Source of the DNA: Neodontobutis hainanensis
Lineage: Eukaryota > Chordata > Actinopteri > Gobiiformes > Odontobutidae
Reading direction: 5' to 3'
Length of the DNA: 64,000 bases
NCBI GenBank assembly: GCA_024349245.1
Contig: JALDNG010000048.1
Coordinates: forward strand, 6,351,501-6,415,500
Below the pieces are notes generated by a model, which worked only from the letters and a program-made list of their open reading frames with translations, ran no database searches and was not told the DNA's origin. The stretch's first letter is position 1; each line of letters opens with the position of its first letter. This document shows, piece by piece, positions 22,521 to 35,722 of this stretch. A program made the position numbers and the translations under genes.

Positions 22521-22959
22521 TTGAATTTTAACAATGGAACTTGTTTTGGCAAAGGAACTTTTTTTTTATAGTTTTGTCAGTTCCAACAGTGTTTATTGTT
22601 ACACTCAGTGCAGATGGTATTTAGAAGGGTTAGAATGGAACTGGATTGGTTTTATACACCACTATGTTTGTACAAACTTTAATGGAACAGAAATTACAGC
22701 ACCCCTCATGCCCGATTTTGGATAAATGGTTAGGATTGGTATGATTGGCTGTGAAGGGATTACAGACCCATTATAGACAAAAACAAGAGAAAATTCTGTG
22801 ACAGTAATGCACATGGCTGGCCAGGTTACACTCCAGACTCAGCTCTACAGGGAGGCAAAAGGTTGCGTCACACTTCAAATGCGCTGTTGTCTCTGATGGA
22901 GGTCACCATTGTAAATGACAATAGGTTTTCAATTGTTTACCTGAATAAATAAAAGGTGC

Positions 22960-23115
22960 CAGTCTGTGCTACCCGTCCCCCAGCAGACCACTGCGTCCAG
23001 TTTATTGTTCAAGTGAACACCCAGGTACTTAAAACTGTCCCCAGTCTAAATGTGTGAGCCCTGGATGTTCACTAGTGTGTGGGAGGATGTCCATCTGCTT
23101 CGTCTATGTTGCAAT
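22960..23115 (-). mobile_element. Small CR1/Rex1-like LINE fragment
   Basis: The minus strand reads GDSFKYLGVHLNNKLD, the conserved post-catalytic FKYLG motif of CR1-group reverse transcriptases. An in-frame stop lies just upstream. No further LINE sequence is recognisable. Confidence 0.6.
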
Positions 23116-26100
23116 GAGATAAATTGCTCACTTACCTTGTATAGACAGACACATGACAGTGTACCTCTTACGGTAAGACGGAGATGTAATAATCATTTAG
23201 CTTATTCAGCAGTAAAACATACTGTATAAATCATTTAAAGCTGCATTACCCTAAATTTTGTTCCGTAGCGGTACCTACTCCGCCCCTCACCTCCCAACAG
23301 CAGCATAGCTTTCCTGCTTTTATCAAATCAAGTTTAGAACTTACCTAAAGCTAATAACTGAGTTTAGTGTCAGACCGATGCCATTGCCAATATTTTTTCA
23401 CGCTTCACTGTTCCGCTGTTTATTGCTCCTTTTGGTGCAGTAATTCATTTTCCGCCGCCATTTATTCAGTGTTGACCAGTAGAAGCCAAAGGGAGCTTCC
23501 ATAACTCAATTAGAACATTTAGGGGTGTGTTGATCAAACCATGCTTGTTTTTAGCCACCAGATTATTTCAACAAATCGAACTGTGGAATTGGTGAGGTTT
23601 GCATAAATCCTACTCCGACATATAAATATTTTTAAACACAACTATGCACTTTGGGTCATTGTCTCTTGGATCAGTGATAGTATGTTCAGAGAGGAAAAAG
23701 TGATGACATGGAGAAAATGTCCCTGAGTCAGCAAGCTATATATTTTAGTAGCATAGACATCTTACCAGAGAAGCCATCAAGGTGCCACATAAAGTGGACT
23801 AAAAATGATTCCAGGAGACCGCAAAAACCTTCATATTGCACCATAAAATTATCAAATTAGGAGGCAATCACTACCTTGCCACATGCTATGTAACTTTAAC
23901 ATGGAGTAACGGCAAATGCTTTCCAGTATCTTGACATCTGAAGTTATAAAGAGCATCCCTTATAAATGCCAAATGCAAATACTGCTGCTCAGGTATTCGG
24001 TCAGCCGCTGCCTGTGTTTTTCTCCTCCCTTTATTCTGTCAATCACTCACTTTCGACCCAATGACCCGCCGTCCACCGTCTCTCCGCAGCTCTCATGCCT
24101 TACCTGTTTTTCCCAAAGGGACGTATCACTCTGGTGTCACTGTCTTCCATCACTTTCAGCTGGGCTCCATGCAGCTCACTGTCTTTCACAAAGCAGACGC
24201 GGCACAAAGAGCTCATTGTGCGGCTCACAATAAGCTGTTTAAATTTTGAGGAGCTCAGCCGTACACATCACACAGTGTTCGATTCTGTGGAGAAGAAAAC
24301 ACGCTCAAAATACTAGGATTTTATCTTCACCTGCTGCTACTTAGACAGCCATTGTGTTTGGAGAGATCATGAAATCAGACAGTGTTTGTCCAATTCATCT
24401 TATCGAGTTCATCATGAACTCACTCTTTATGAAAACAAATGCATACTGTGAGAAAATGCTTTCCCGAGAATAACGTAATTACAGTTTCTTTTAGACTGGT
24501 CCCTTCAGAGGTTGACAGACACACTTATGACAATTATCTTCTGGTCGGCATGTTTAGTTAGGTTCTTTTTTTGCTCAATGGCCTTCCTGTCGCAACCCTC
24601 AGTTTATCCCGCCTTTTTAAATATAATTACACTGTAGTCTTACAGTCTTTGGAACTAAAAGATTCAAGACTGAATGGAAAACCCTTAACTGTAAGAGTTA
24701 AGATAGTTTATGTCAATTTCATCTTCATCTTTCATTTTTATATTTAAAACCAAGTTGTTATTGTCACAAAGATTTGTTTTTAACTACTTGATTTACACAG
24801 CAACATGAATCAATGAGATGGCTGGCACATTTTTATGGCTCTACGTTTACTATTATTGGCTGTGAATGATAACAATTGTGGAAAAAGTATTCACTGAATG
24901 TTTGTGGAATGTAGTCTAGTAATAATCTTGTTCGATCTTTCCATCTGGGACTTCCATAGCATCATCCCTACTGTCCACATTTTTGGGGCTAAATGTATTA
25001 AAATTTAGATTTATTATCCAACAATATTCTGTCTTACTTGTTGAAGTAGTGGAATTAAAAGTTCATGGTAAAAATAACAAAAAGAGAAACCATACGTGAA
25101 GCTGTGAAAAGAACACTACAGCTGGAAATATGCTGTAGGTGTAAGATAATCGATCTAAACACTCGCTCACACTACAGTACATTTAATGCATGGACTTTTA
25201 CAGCTGATACTATTTCATACATTAATCTCATTACCCAGGTGACAGGCCAAAGGAAACCTTTCATATCTGTGAGTGCAGGACGTAAACATAATCACGCACT
25301 CTTCTTTACAACCTTATACATCCCATAACGCTGATCTTGTATTAGCCAGAATTTTTACTGTCGGTTCTTCTCTTAAAATATGATTTCAATCAAAGAACTA
25401 ACTGCTGGTGTTGTCTGTACTTTGCGGTCATAAATGCATCTTCCCTAATGCACCATAAAAAGTAGTCTGCAGCAGTCATACAGGGCGTAACCCGATGATC
25501 AAGTTACTCTGCTCGATCACTAGCTTGCTAACGTTTTACGTCTTGCTGTAAATCATCCAGACATGGGTTGTATATCAATGAGTAGCACGTTATGAATATT
25601 GTGCAATAGCAATGTTGGTGGGGAGTAAAAAAAATGAGATGGAAGATTATGATGCAAGAGTGGAGTAAAAACAGACAGAGCAGCTTGTTATTCTAAAGAC
25701 CCTAAATGTCTCGGTGAATGGCACAGTTATGTGGAGAGTAATCCATCCAAGAGCACTCACTTTGGTGTGTGACAGTTTGAGTGTGTGCTTTATGTTTGCC
25801 TGTGCAATGCCTAAGTGTGAAGAAGACCCAGGTGTGTAGAGAATAATTTAATGCAGCACTCAGCATAACCTACTTTACTGTATAGGTTAGTACAGCATGG
25901 TTGGGCAAGAGTAACCCATGAAGAGGCCATTGTGTCCATTGTGTTGTGTGCATGAAAGCAGTCTCACTGGAGAAATTGTAAAAAATGTAGACACTTCAGA
26001 AAGCCACTTAAGAACTTTGTCTGCAACTGCACTGCAGCCAACTTTCATGAGACTTTTTTGTCAATTAGTCTTAGATTCCGAAAAAATGTGTTGATTTGGC

Positions 26101-26224
26101 AACTTATGTGTTTTCACGAGATGTTAATGTGCCCTCTTACCCAAAGTTACATTGTGGAGTGTGTTGTCAGCTGGGCCTAATGTCAAAAGGACTGTTCTTC
26201 CTTTCTCATGTCAGCCAATGATCC
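23116..26224. other. No gene recognised
   Basis: Unique-looking sequence. 23235-23250 carries a possible element terminus (TTAAAGCTGCATTACC). Short frames at 23916-24316 have no domains. Confidence 0.55.
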
Positions 26225-26285
26225 AAATGCTTTGAGTGTTTGCCAGTTAATTGTCACCTCTCCATGTGTGTCTTTGGATGGTGGA
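26225..26285 (-). mobile_element. Probable family A SINE remnant
   Basis: TTTGCCAGTTAATTGTCACC and GTGTGTCTTTGGATGGTGGA resemble the SINE A body (GTTGCCAATTAACCT and GCATGTCTTTGGACGGTGGG). Very short. Confidence 0.35.
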
Positions 26286-28911
26286 TCCTGTTTTGACTTT
26301 TTAGTGATTGTGCTATACTGTTGATGGCTAAACCAAAGGGGTTAGGAAAGTTTAAGCAGGCACATTTTTGGGATGCTTTCTACCTCCTTTGACAAAGACT
26401 TTTGAAAAGGCTATAAAAGCAAGCCGTACGAAACAACCCTACTGTCAATGGAAATGTGTCTATAGACATTTTCCAGACTAACACATCTGTCGTCACTCCT
26501 TTAAAGCCGACATTGTCCGTCTTGTGTCCTGTGATAGGTAATGCCTCATTGGAAGCCATTTGTGGGTCTGTCCTTAATTGTGGCTAATAATCCGATCCCA
26601 CTCTCACTATCAGCGCGCCAAGCTCCATTAAGATAAAATGGGAACATCGATGGAAGAATAAAAGCAGACTAATGACATTCACAGAAAAGTGAGCGTTGGG
26701 CTACAGCTCCAGGTCCAGACTCTGACTTTGGAACTCATATCATTGAGATTTAACGACTATGAAATAGACACTAACACTTATAAAACTTTCATTCTATGTC
26801 CTGAAATTAATCTAAGCACCTTCATGAATCTGTCATTTGCAGATTGTTGACTTTTGGATATTAATGTGAAGAGTCATTTGAGGATAATATTTTATACCCA
26901 AAAGCATAAAAGGCCAGCTAAATAATAGATATGTTACTTTAACATCCTTTTTTTAAGATTTGAATGAAATTGTTTCAGGACCCAGGATATTAGTGTTTTT
27001 AGTAGTAGGTAAGTAGAAATAAAGCAAAGTAATGTAGTTTACTGTATAGACCCTTTTACTGAATCACTTCCTGATTTTAAAACTCTTTAATTGATAGTTA
27101 GTATAGAATGACAGGAAACAGGATGAGAGAAACACATTCACACACCAGGTCTCCACGGTACATATGGTATGCTCATATGAAATGAGCATTATGATGCAAT
27201 TCACTTTAATACCAAAAGCCATAACTTCAACATTATTATTGAATTTTACCAGCCCTTTTAACGCGTGAACACCTGAACACCAGCCTCGACATGCACCACC
27301 ACATTTAATTAAATAATATGATGACATTACACAGCTGCAGCCACCTGACAAAAACTTTAAAAGATGTAAAAAGAAAGGTTGGCCTTGTTCAGTTTGTTTT
27401 GGCTGAGCTCGTTCTGACATGAAGTCGAACAAATATGAGCGCGGCACAAAGCAACTTGGCACCTCTGTATTTATGTAGCCTCTAACGATTTCACTCGATG
27501 TATGCATTCTTCTCTCCAAAGCAAACATAGCATTTTAATTAGGTTGGTGACAGTTGACCCTGTTGCTATAGAAAAGACTTTGATATTTTCCTTTAAAAAC
27601 CATGTTTGGCCACACGTCAAAAGACAAACCATGTAATTTGACAGCGCTGCAAATGTGCTTCGGAAAGTTAGGGCTAATTCTAAGTGTTTATTTATTTTTG
27701 GGAAATTTTCCCGAGGTCCTCTTAGGAAACTAGAGCATTCTCGGGCAGAATTAGTATGAGCACGGCGCTTCACCCCAACCACAACAACTGTAGTCAAAAA
27801 GTAGCCAGTCAGAATACTAATTTGTCATCCACGGGTGAAGGCAACCGAATAATGGAGCTTTGGTTGAGTGTCTGAATGCATGTCTTTTCGTGCGGGGCGC
27901 TGTCCAAGTCTGGCTCGGAGGAAAACATGACTTGTGTGAGGTTGTCGTTCGGCGGTGTGGTGTCTGAATTACTCATGAGGTGGAGGAACAAGCAAGAAGT
28001 AGGTGACTCGATTTACTGCTCCAGTTGCGTGGCCCGCGGTCTCTGCTGAGTCAAAGTAAGAGCAGCAGCATTAAAATGAATCAGTAAATCCGAGTCCACT
28101 GGAAATGATAAATTATTTTACTGTCCTGTTGAAGAATCAGACATCTTCTTCTTGATTTTGCATTTGTTTTATATTAAGTTAACTTTCTTTAACCATCTTC
28201 AATAATACAATAAATGCCCTTATTCTTATTTTGGTGCCTTGTGTCCATTTCCATGTGGGGCTTTTGACAGGGCTAGTAAAAGCAAAAAAGACGATGTTTT
28301 TCATATTCCTTCCAATCCATTAATGTGATTATATTGATTTTATGGAAAACCTTTATATTAAAATATGAAAGTGTCTTGGTAGGTCACCTGGTTGAGGGCT
28401 TTATAGCAGGTAATAATGGGTTTAAATCCTGGATTGGGACAACTGTATTTCTAGGTTATTCCTTCTCCATTATAAAGTCAACATTCAAATTAAACAACCG
28501 TGAGCTCTACACAAAGCTACATTTGTAATAATGAAACGCTTGTGCACGGCAGACACTAAAGAAGCAGCAGGTGAAGAACAAGTGGTAAATTAATGGATTA
28601 CCCCAAAGTTTACTCACTAAAGTAGTTTTATTGTATTTACTACTTAAGCATATGTACATGCTTCTACATACTGTATATCCATAAGGGGACCAACTTTAGA
28701 CATTTTATGCAACAATTAACTTATCAGGTAACTGATGAATGCCAGCATCAGTAGCTAAGTCCTTTCTGTTTGTATCTGAACATAACTGTACAAGTAAATG
28801 CACACTTCTCTGATTTTACTTTTTAAACATTGCCCTTCTGGGGAGATACACGTGTTTTTTTTTGTCTCTTTCATTTTGCTTACCACCTCATCAACATTGA
28901 GCAGACACCCA
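26286..28911. other. No gene recognised; one candidate conserved block
   Basis: Positions 26555-26705 (TTAATTGTGGCTAATAATCC, CATTAAGATAAAATGGG) look enhancer-like. The 154-codon minus frame at 27064-27528 has no domain and is probably chance. Confidence 0.5.
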
Positions 28912-28975
28912 AAAAGACAGACAATTCTATTCACTCTCACATATATTCACTCAATTTAGAGTCAGAAAGCTACAC
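28912..28975 (-). mobile_element. Probable family A SINE remnant
   Basis: GACAGACAATTCTATTCACT and CTCACATATATTCACTCAAT match the SINE A segment ACAGACAATCATTCACTCTC with small gaps. Confidence 0.4.
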
Positions 28976-30397
28976 TTTAACTCTCCTTTTTGATATGCCA
29001 TCCAAAAATGTTCTAATTTAGGTTTACTCCTGCATTAGTTTTGCGTGATTGAAATTGTGTTGCGGGTTTGTCTCACCTCATGTCTAAACACAGCTGGGAA
29101 ATCTTTGAAAATACCCTGGAGGTTGACAATAATTACACTACAGTTTTTACAAAGATCTGAAGAAACACTATATTAATACGTCAACCACTACTTCCTTTGA
29201 GCCATGTTTGCAAGCATCTCAACCTAACCACATGAGAAACCACACGTTCTCCAAAATCCAGGACACACTGGTCCATCATTTATTTGATTACAATTATTCT
29301 TGGATGGTGAGTTTTCTTTAACGTATGCTGTTGTCATGTACCGTAACAGCTACTAATCTCAGGTGGCTTCGGACTGCTTTTAGAAAGAGAACAAATGACT
29401 ACAGAAGATGAAGATTTTATTTGTCCTGGCACCGATCCCAGCTGGTTCCCCACTCATCATGTCATAATCATCATTCTATGCTTTGCAGTATTTTAGGACT
29501 GTCTGAAATTTGGCAGTGGCATAACCCATCCTCCCAGCTTTTATCTCCTCTCCATTAGAGTAAATGTTTTATTCGTCCTTGTCACTAAGGATACATCTGA
29601 AAGACATGTCATTTTTGGAAACACTCCTTGCACGGTGGCTTGTTTAAAAGGACAGCCAACATGCTAACTTCAGCGTTAGTCAGGCATCACAGGGTCAGCT
29701 AAAGGGGAGGTGGAAGTTTTGCAAAGTATTCAAAGTAGGTAAAATGAGTCTTGTTGAAATGAAAGTTAAAAAGATGTCAAAGCTGGACAGAGTGTAATTG
29801 TCTAGGCAGTGTGCCTTTTAATAACAGGCCCAGCGTCTCTACGGTGGCTTTTAGCATTTTGCCATTGCCTTAGCCCCTGCGTATGTCCACATGAGCAGTT
29901 TTCTGTGAGATACAAATTACCAGCTTGCACCTGTGATAAACAGCAATTTGCTCCCACGTTATTGTAGGCCCCCACAAGGTCAGCGGGACTTCCTGTCAAC
30001 TTACCAACTTACCGACTCTTCTGAGGTTTAAATACAGAGGGCTAGAGACAATGAGGAGGATACAGTGTACTTTTACACTATACCACCTGCAACTTTGTTG
30101 CTTTTAGGGACAGACCACAGCAGTATAGTTTACCCACTTATCCCTCAAATGTGTAGGGGGCCTCTGCTTCTGTATTTCCTGTGGTAGTTTGTGCCCTTCA
30201 TGCCCCTGGCTATTTTTATATATCCAAATTTGTATCACTAAGCTCATAACTTCTTTCCATAGTGCCAGATTGTTACATATTGAAATGTTACCAGTGTTGC
30301 ACACATTTTCTGTGACTTGAGGATCAATCATGTTTTGTTTGCTTTAAAAAATAAATAAATAATAAAGTCCCAAAAATGTAAAATGATAAATAGACAG
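28976..30397. other. No gene recognised
   Basis: Nothing supported. 29805-30000 is somewhat GC-richer and repeat-free. Confidence 0.55.
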
Positions 30398-30744
30398 TGT
30401 CACAACAGAACAAGGCAGTGGCCCAAGAGCAGACGAAGCTAAACTCAATTTTAAAGTCTTTATTGCAGCAGGTAAGTAGGTAGAAAGGCTGGTCGGAGAC
30501 AGAGGCAGGTCTTTCGAGTGAACCATGGAACAAGAACGGAGCTGACAAGTGAGGGCTGAGGCGGGAGCAGGTGACTAAGTTGGCACAGGAATACGGCAGT
30601 TGAATGACGAGTCTGTGAGGAAGGCCCAGGCTGATGAGTAGATGAGAGACAGGTGTGCTGGCCAGCCCAGGAGGAGGAGCCCAGCCAAGTGTTTCCACAG
30701 ACGGTAGGTAGAGAAGAAGGGGGAAGAGGAAACACAAGAGAAAC
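30398..30744 (-). mobile_element. Probable solo LTR
   Basis: On the minus strand the block starts near TGTTTCTCTTGTG and ends TGTTGTGACA, so it has TG..CA ends. It contains a polyadenylation signal in CTGCAATAAAGACTTTAAAA about 70 bases before its end, in the layout of an LTR with U3, R and U5. It resembles gypsy-type LTRs of fish. No internal gag or pol sequence lies on either side, hence solo. I did not find a clean 4-6 bp duplication, so the edges are tentative. Open frames here are by-products. Confidence 0.5.
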
Positions 30745-30960
30745 AGTACTCATTACAGTAGAAAGTCAATAGCATACAATAAAATGTATTGAAGAATTAA
30801 CCCTATCACATCCAACAAAAAAAATCAGAAAATAAATAATTATCTTGCATATAAGGAAAACAGTGTATTTGTCTAAGCTGTGAGAAAATTACACTTTTAA
30901 TTTAAATTTAAATAAAAATGTACACAAATGTCAGCAAAAGAGAAATGCCTACTAATGAAA

Positions 30961-31193
30961 CATTTACATTTACATTTAGTCATTTAGCAGACGCTTTTAT
31001 CCAAAGCGACTTACAAGTGAGGAAAACAATGGAAGCAATTTCAACAACACAAGGTAACAAAAAGCATAAGTGCACCAAAAACTAGTCAGTTAAAACCTAG
31101 CACAGCATACAAAGCTAAGGATAGGAAAGATTGATTTTTTTTTTTTTTTTTTTTTTAAGAAGGAATTGATAGAAGGAAGTTAAGAATAAAAAG
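30961..31193 (-). mobile_element. L2-type LINE 3' end, minus orientation
   Basis: The plus strand begins with CATTTACATTTACATTTAGT and CAGACGCTTTTATCCAAAGC. Its reverse complement is the classic L2 3' hairpin and TAAATG repeat tail. The rest aligns inversely with 8562-8862, including the segment next to an A-rich tract (T-run at 31135-31156 on the plus strand). Strongly 5'-truncated. Confidence 0.85.
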
Positions 31194-31436
31194 TGTATAT
31201 TCCCTTGCTAGCTTTGTCTGTTTAGTTGGAGAAACAGCAGAAAATGAATAACATAAATAAAGAAAAGGGCAGCAAAATGAAATAATGAAAAGAATAATGG
31301 CAATGCAGAACAGTTTTTGTCCGGTTTTTCTTTTTTTTATATAAAATAAAATGAGCTTGGGTGAGGGAGGTGGGTTAGAGATTGAGATGGAAAAAAATCG
31401 AATTGAGTAATGTAGCACTTTTATCATTTTTTTTTT

Positions 31437-31510
31437 TTTTTTGTATTTATATAGCGCTTTTCCACCTCGTGGGCACTCAAATCGCTTTTAGTCCAGTCAT
31501 GCCTGTACTG
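31437..31510 (-). mobile_element. Family B SINE tail fragment
   Basis: TATTTATATAGCGCTTTTCC followed by GTGGGCACTCAAATCGCTTT is the inverse of the family B tail (AAAGCGCTTTGAGTGCC, GCGCTATATAAA). The head is absent. Confidence 0.65.
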
Positions 31511-32399
31511 TGATCATTTAGTTATTCTGTATAATTCAAGCCAAAGTTCAGTGTCTCACCACTGCCTCCACATGTCTGTATGTGCAAGAGGCTTTTCTTC
31601 AGAGAAAAATAAAACACAATCACAAACATCACAATATCTGTATCACAATAGAGTATCAAGAGAAAAACAATCCAATAATCATGATAATGATGACATACAA
31701 TATATTGTTCCACCTCTAAACAATAACACATTTCAAACAACACATAACATAAAAATACACAGCCTCGAATTTCAGCCTCATGATTTTTGGAGTTTGAGCG
31801 GTCCGTCTACTAGAACTTTACTGTGTAACATCAGAGTCACATCCTAAAGCCCAGCTAGGTCACATGGCGTCAACTCCACAAATTCTTGAATAACTCTAGC
31901 ATGTAATTAATCCTCCTTAATAATGTAAAATGAGTTATTTGCACAACAACTAACAACATTCTGCTACTACACATGCAAACATTCGACTAAAAGGCTAGAC
32001 TCAGCAGAAACATATCTGCACAAAAAGTAATATCCACGTTTTTGTAGTGTTCTGTTGTTATCGGTGTTGTCAACAAAAGCAACCATGATGCAAAACCTAA
32101 AGAGCAATGGACTACAACCTCTCGATGGCACAAAAAAATTACGCAATGGGGTTTTGATTTAATTTGATGAAAATAAAGCCAAAAATATGTCTTGGGATCT
32201 ATTTTAAACTGTTCAAGGAGACTCTTTCCTAACTCTGTGGCTAATATATTCTCAGCGAGATGCCTTTTAACACTTTTAGTGGCCAGAGACCTTGGGATTA
32301 GCTGAGTTTCCCAGGTCAGTCATAAACACCCTGAGTGTATTATGGGAATGAAGAAAGCCTGTTAGCATTTACGCAGCTTTGTCCTTGAAGTGCTAGACT
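31511..32399. other. No gene recognised
   Basis: Nothing supported. Confidence 0.55.
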
Positions 32400-32835
32400 T
32401 TATGTGGGAGCACAAACTGCTCCCCGTTCGGTGGGCTCGTTGACAGGCCGGAATGGGGGCCGTGTTTTGATGAAGTGGGCTACGCTTCTCCTATGACCTG
32501 TCGGGAATGGGGTCCGGCTCAAGTGGAGCAGGACAGGCGCGAGAGTCTCTTTGATCTGTCCCGCCATAGGTGCCGAACGCCTGACGTACAGGGACCCAAA
32601 CTGGACCTAATGTTGTTTGTGTTTGTGTCAGTTTTCGATTCCCCCCACCCAGGGAGAAGTGACCCCCCCGTGGGCTGGCTCAGGTTTCACAGGCTGAATT
32701 TAAACACTTCTGCCTGGGAGAGCAGACACCTTCGCAGCAGAAGTGGCCAATTAGGATCATGTGTCGGGCTGCTGACATGTGAAGGATGGAATGTGCGAGT
32801 GCTTGGTCAAACAGGGATTGGGAGCTAGTGTTGGT
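32400..32835. promoter_or_regulatory. GC-rich candidate conserved block
   Basis: The most GC-rich non-repeat stretch in the middle of the window. It includes an open forward frame at 32475-32828 of 117 codons without recognisable domains or splice-site support, and a CCAATTAGGA core near 32748. A conserved regulatory block is more likely than an exon, but both are inference. Confidence 0.3.
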
Positions 32836-34109
32836 GGTGACAGGCTTTGTCACAGACATGGGAAGGATTCAAAACACATGGTCGTTTTGCCACCAGATGG
32901 AAACCTTCACTTGGACACAGCCTGATTTAAAAATGCACCAAGTTTTTTCCTTTTTTTCCTGATCATTCACTTTATTGGACGTCTTGGCCCTGTTTTGCTA
33001 ATGTCTCCGATTATCTTTGACACACATAATTAACATCAGATTGAACCAGAACAAATATAGCCGAACAAGTCTCCACTGACTCAACTGCAGTCCAGACAGA
33101 ACACACTGTAAAAGGCTGCTGTGATGAATGATTGTGCAACACACGGAGGAGGAAAAATAACAGCCAAGGTTTGACCTCCAAGAAAAATCAGCTTAAAATG
33201 AAATGAAAAAAAAAGGTAGATTTCTATTTTTTCTTCTGCAATAACCTAAATCTATTCATATAAAATAACAGAAATAAAATGGTAGGATCTGAAGTTTCAG
33301 CAGCTTTAAAAGTTTATAAATTTGATGACACTAACCAATGTAAGTCATATTATTATATTATATATAATGTTGAATAGCCAGTTAGGTAAGTCTTCTGAGG
33401 AAAAGTGACTCTTCCTTTGCAAACAAACTTGATGTGAACCAATACTTTACAATTTACTACCACCTTCCTGTAAACTAATATCTGTGAGATACTTTCCATA
33501 TCTATGTATTTTTACCTTTTTACTTCTTTGATGACATGGGATGCTATTAGCCATTAACAGTGAAGATAAGAAATAAAAGGAAGGGCGATTCAAACACCTG
33601 TGTTAACCTTGAACTGATTTTTACTGATCGATGAGCACTGAAAAAGATGGGAGTTAGGACCAAGTTTGTTTATGAAATATTTATCTGGAAATCCTGCATA
33701 AAATAAACAGAGAACCCATATTTACAGACACATACGTCCGGCTACATGAACTCCAAAGCCCTTTTCACAAACACACATTTCAGAAGACTCACCTCCAGTC
33801 ACGTTCACACAGGCAGCACTCACGAGGACGATGTGCTAATGTTTTTGAGCAGACTTTGAGTGGAAATACTCAAAGTCTAAATACTAGGGAACATAGGTTG
33901 GGCTGTGCCACATCATATAACCCATGTTAATACCTGTTTTTTTGTTTGTTTGTTTGTTCCACCTCACAATATCAACAACACGTCATAAATGCTTTCTTAT
34001 TACAAACCATATCCCAGCAGACGTGAGTACACAGCTTAACTCTTTTAAACGCTGATATTGTCCTATGAAAAAAAAGGCTGAATGAAAGCATCTGGACTCA
34101 GTTTTGATG
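32836..34109. other. No gene recognised
   Basis: AT-rich. A short (GTTT)n run lies at 33940-33957. Confidence 0.55.
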
Positions 34110-34160
34110 CTTTTACTCAACCTTTTTTTCAAGATGTCCTGGATGACTGAGAACCTTCAC
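34110..34160 (+). repeat. Unnamed shared motif, copy B
   Basis: TTTTACTCAACC, then TTTCAAGATGTCCTGGATGA and CTGAGAACCTTCACAGA. Closely matches copy C at 49635-49695 over about 60 bp and copy A at 13705. Confidence 0.65.
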
Positions 34161-34735
34161 AGAGATATTGTCCTATGCAACTCTTTTTGAATAATGTATT
34201 ATTTCACATTTGAACTATAAGTTTCATCTGCTGCTTGATACCAATCCTGACTAGAGAAAAAGTTAGCAGATAAACGTCAACTGAAGTGCGTTCATCTAAT
34301 CCATGCTGTCAGAGTAAAGATTGGTGTAATTAGATTGGCAATGGCTGTAAACAGGAAAATGTCCTAACTTTTGTTTGAAATGAATGCAGAAATAAATTGC
34401 GCAGCTGTTGGTGCCAAAAGCTAATGCATTGTTAATTTGTTTTCATATTATTATTTATATTATGGCAATTTGTCTTTAGATATTGTGAGGGCTTTTTAAT
34501 GCAATACCACCCACTCCAGGTGGCTGGATAAAGAAACTGCTATCATTTTAACCTTAAGAACAATGACAACTGTACTAGGACTGTCTTACATCTGTTCCAT
34601 GTAAATTCTTCACGCTTTTCTAATTAAGTCTGTAAACGGTGAACTCACTTATGGAGTAATAAAATAAAAAAACATTTCGAAACTTTGACAACATCTCGAG
34701 CAAGCCCTTGCAAAACGTCTCCCTCTGTTCACCAC
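34161..34735. other. No gene recognised
   Basis: Nothing supported. Confidence 0.55.
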
Positions 34736-34975
34736 ATATTAATCTGCTGATTCGTAAATTGTTAATGACAGCGTTTCATTATGTGCAGAACAAGCTGCTG
34801 ATGCTCTCATGGCCTCTCTGTCTTTGTCCCGTCGTGTTCCTCCGGTGCACTCACATTGGCAGCTGTATCTTTTAATGAGATCAGACTTCATTAAAGAGCT
34901 GCCCCCTCCTCTCCTCACAACCTTCCCCAGGTCTTTTAAGCTTCAATTAGTGCACAACGACAGATAGGAGTTGTT
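34736..34975. promoter_or_regulatory. Candidate conserved non-coding block
   Basis: Contains ATTAATCTGCTGATTCGTAA, TTTTAATGAGATCAGACTTC and CTTCAATTAGTGCAC with balanced composition and no repeat. Looks like a homeodomain-rich enhancer. No coding evidence. Confidence 0.3.
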
Positions 34976-35722
34976 AGGTATAGAAAGCACAAGGAAAGAA
35001 GAGATGCTAATGAAGTTGGAGTGCTTAGACAATAGAGAAATAACATTGAGTAAAACTGTCAAAGAGTGTATGGATTATGGAGTTTACAGTAAAACACATT
35101 TAATTTATTTATTTATTTTTTTTTACATTTTACGGGTTTGTCTCTTTGGGCACATGAATACATGTTTGTGCACAGGTTGTCAAGGCAACAACATGAGTCT
35201 GCCATGTCACTATGGTGATAGGGCCACTTTACTTTTTCAACATTGTCTCAGTCATGATATAAAAAAATAGATGCCAAAAAAAACTAAGCTAGATTTGAAT
35301 TAAAATTAAAAACAAAAATACTTGAAATGTAATTTTATTTTAACAACTAATCCGATTTTTTAATAAGTTGATTAGTCAGTGTATTTGCCACCACTTTAAA
35401 AACAACTCACTCTTTAACACAATATATTTAAGTTTTATTTTGTCTTTTCTTTTTTACCTTGTAGTGCAACATAGGTTTTAGTCGACTCACCAATTAGGCG
35501 GTTTAATTGGTCTGATGTCCATTTCTATATGCACAGAAATCATTTGAAACAACTCCAAGCCACAATATGATAGTTTGATCTTTGTCTGACTGAGACCTAA
35601 ACAGCCTCACTTTTATTCTTACTATGGCAAAATAAATGAATCCTGAAAACTTAGCATATGGAATCAACAGCTTCTTGTATTAGTGGGTGATTGTAGCCAC
35701 AGGAGATTATGAATGGAGTTAA
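34976..35722. other. No gene recognised
   Basis: AT-rich. Nothing supported. Confidence 0.55.

Noticed and set aside
27064..27528. 154-codon minus-strand frame
   Set aside because: No recognisable domain, no splice or promoter context, odd composition. Length is compatible with chance over 64 kb.
30324..30775. Four overlapping minus-strand frames
   Set aside because: Most of their length lies in the probable solo LTR; no gag, pol or host domain.
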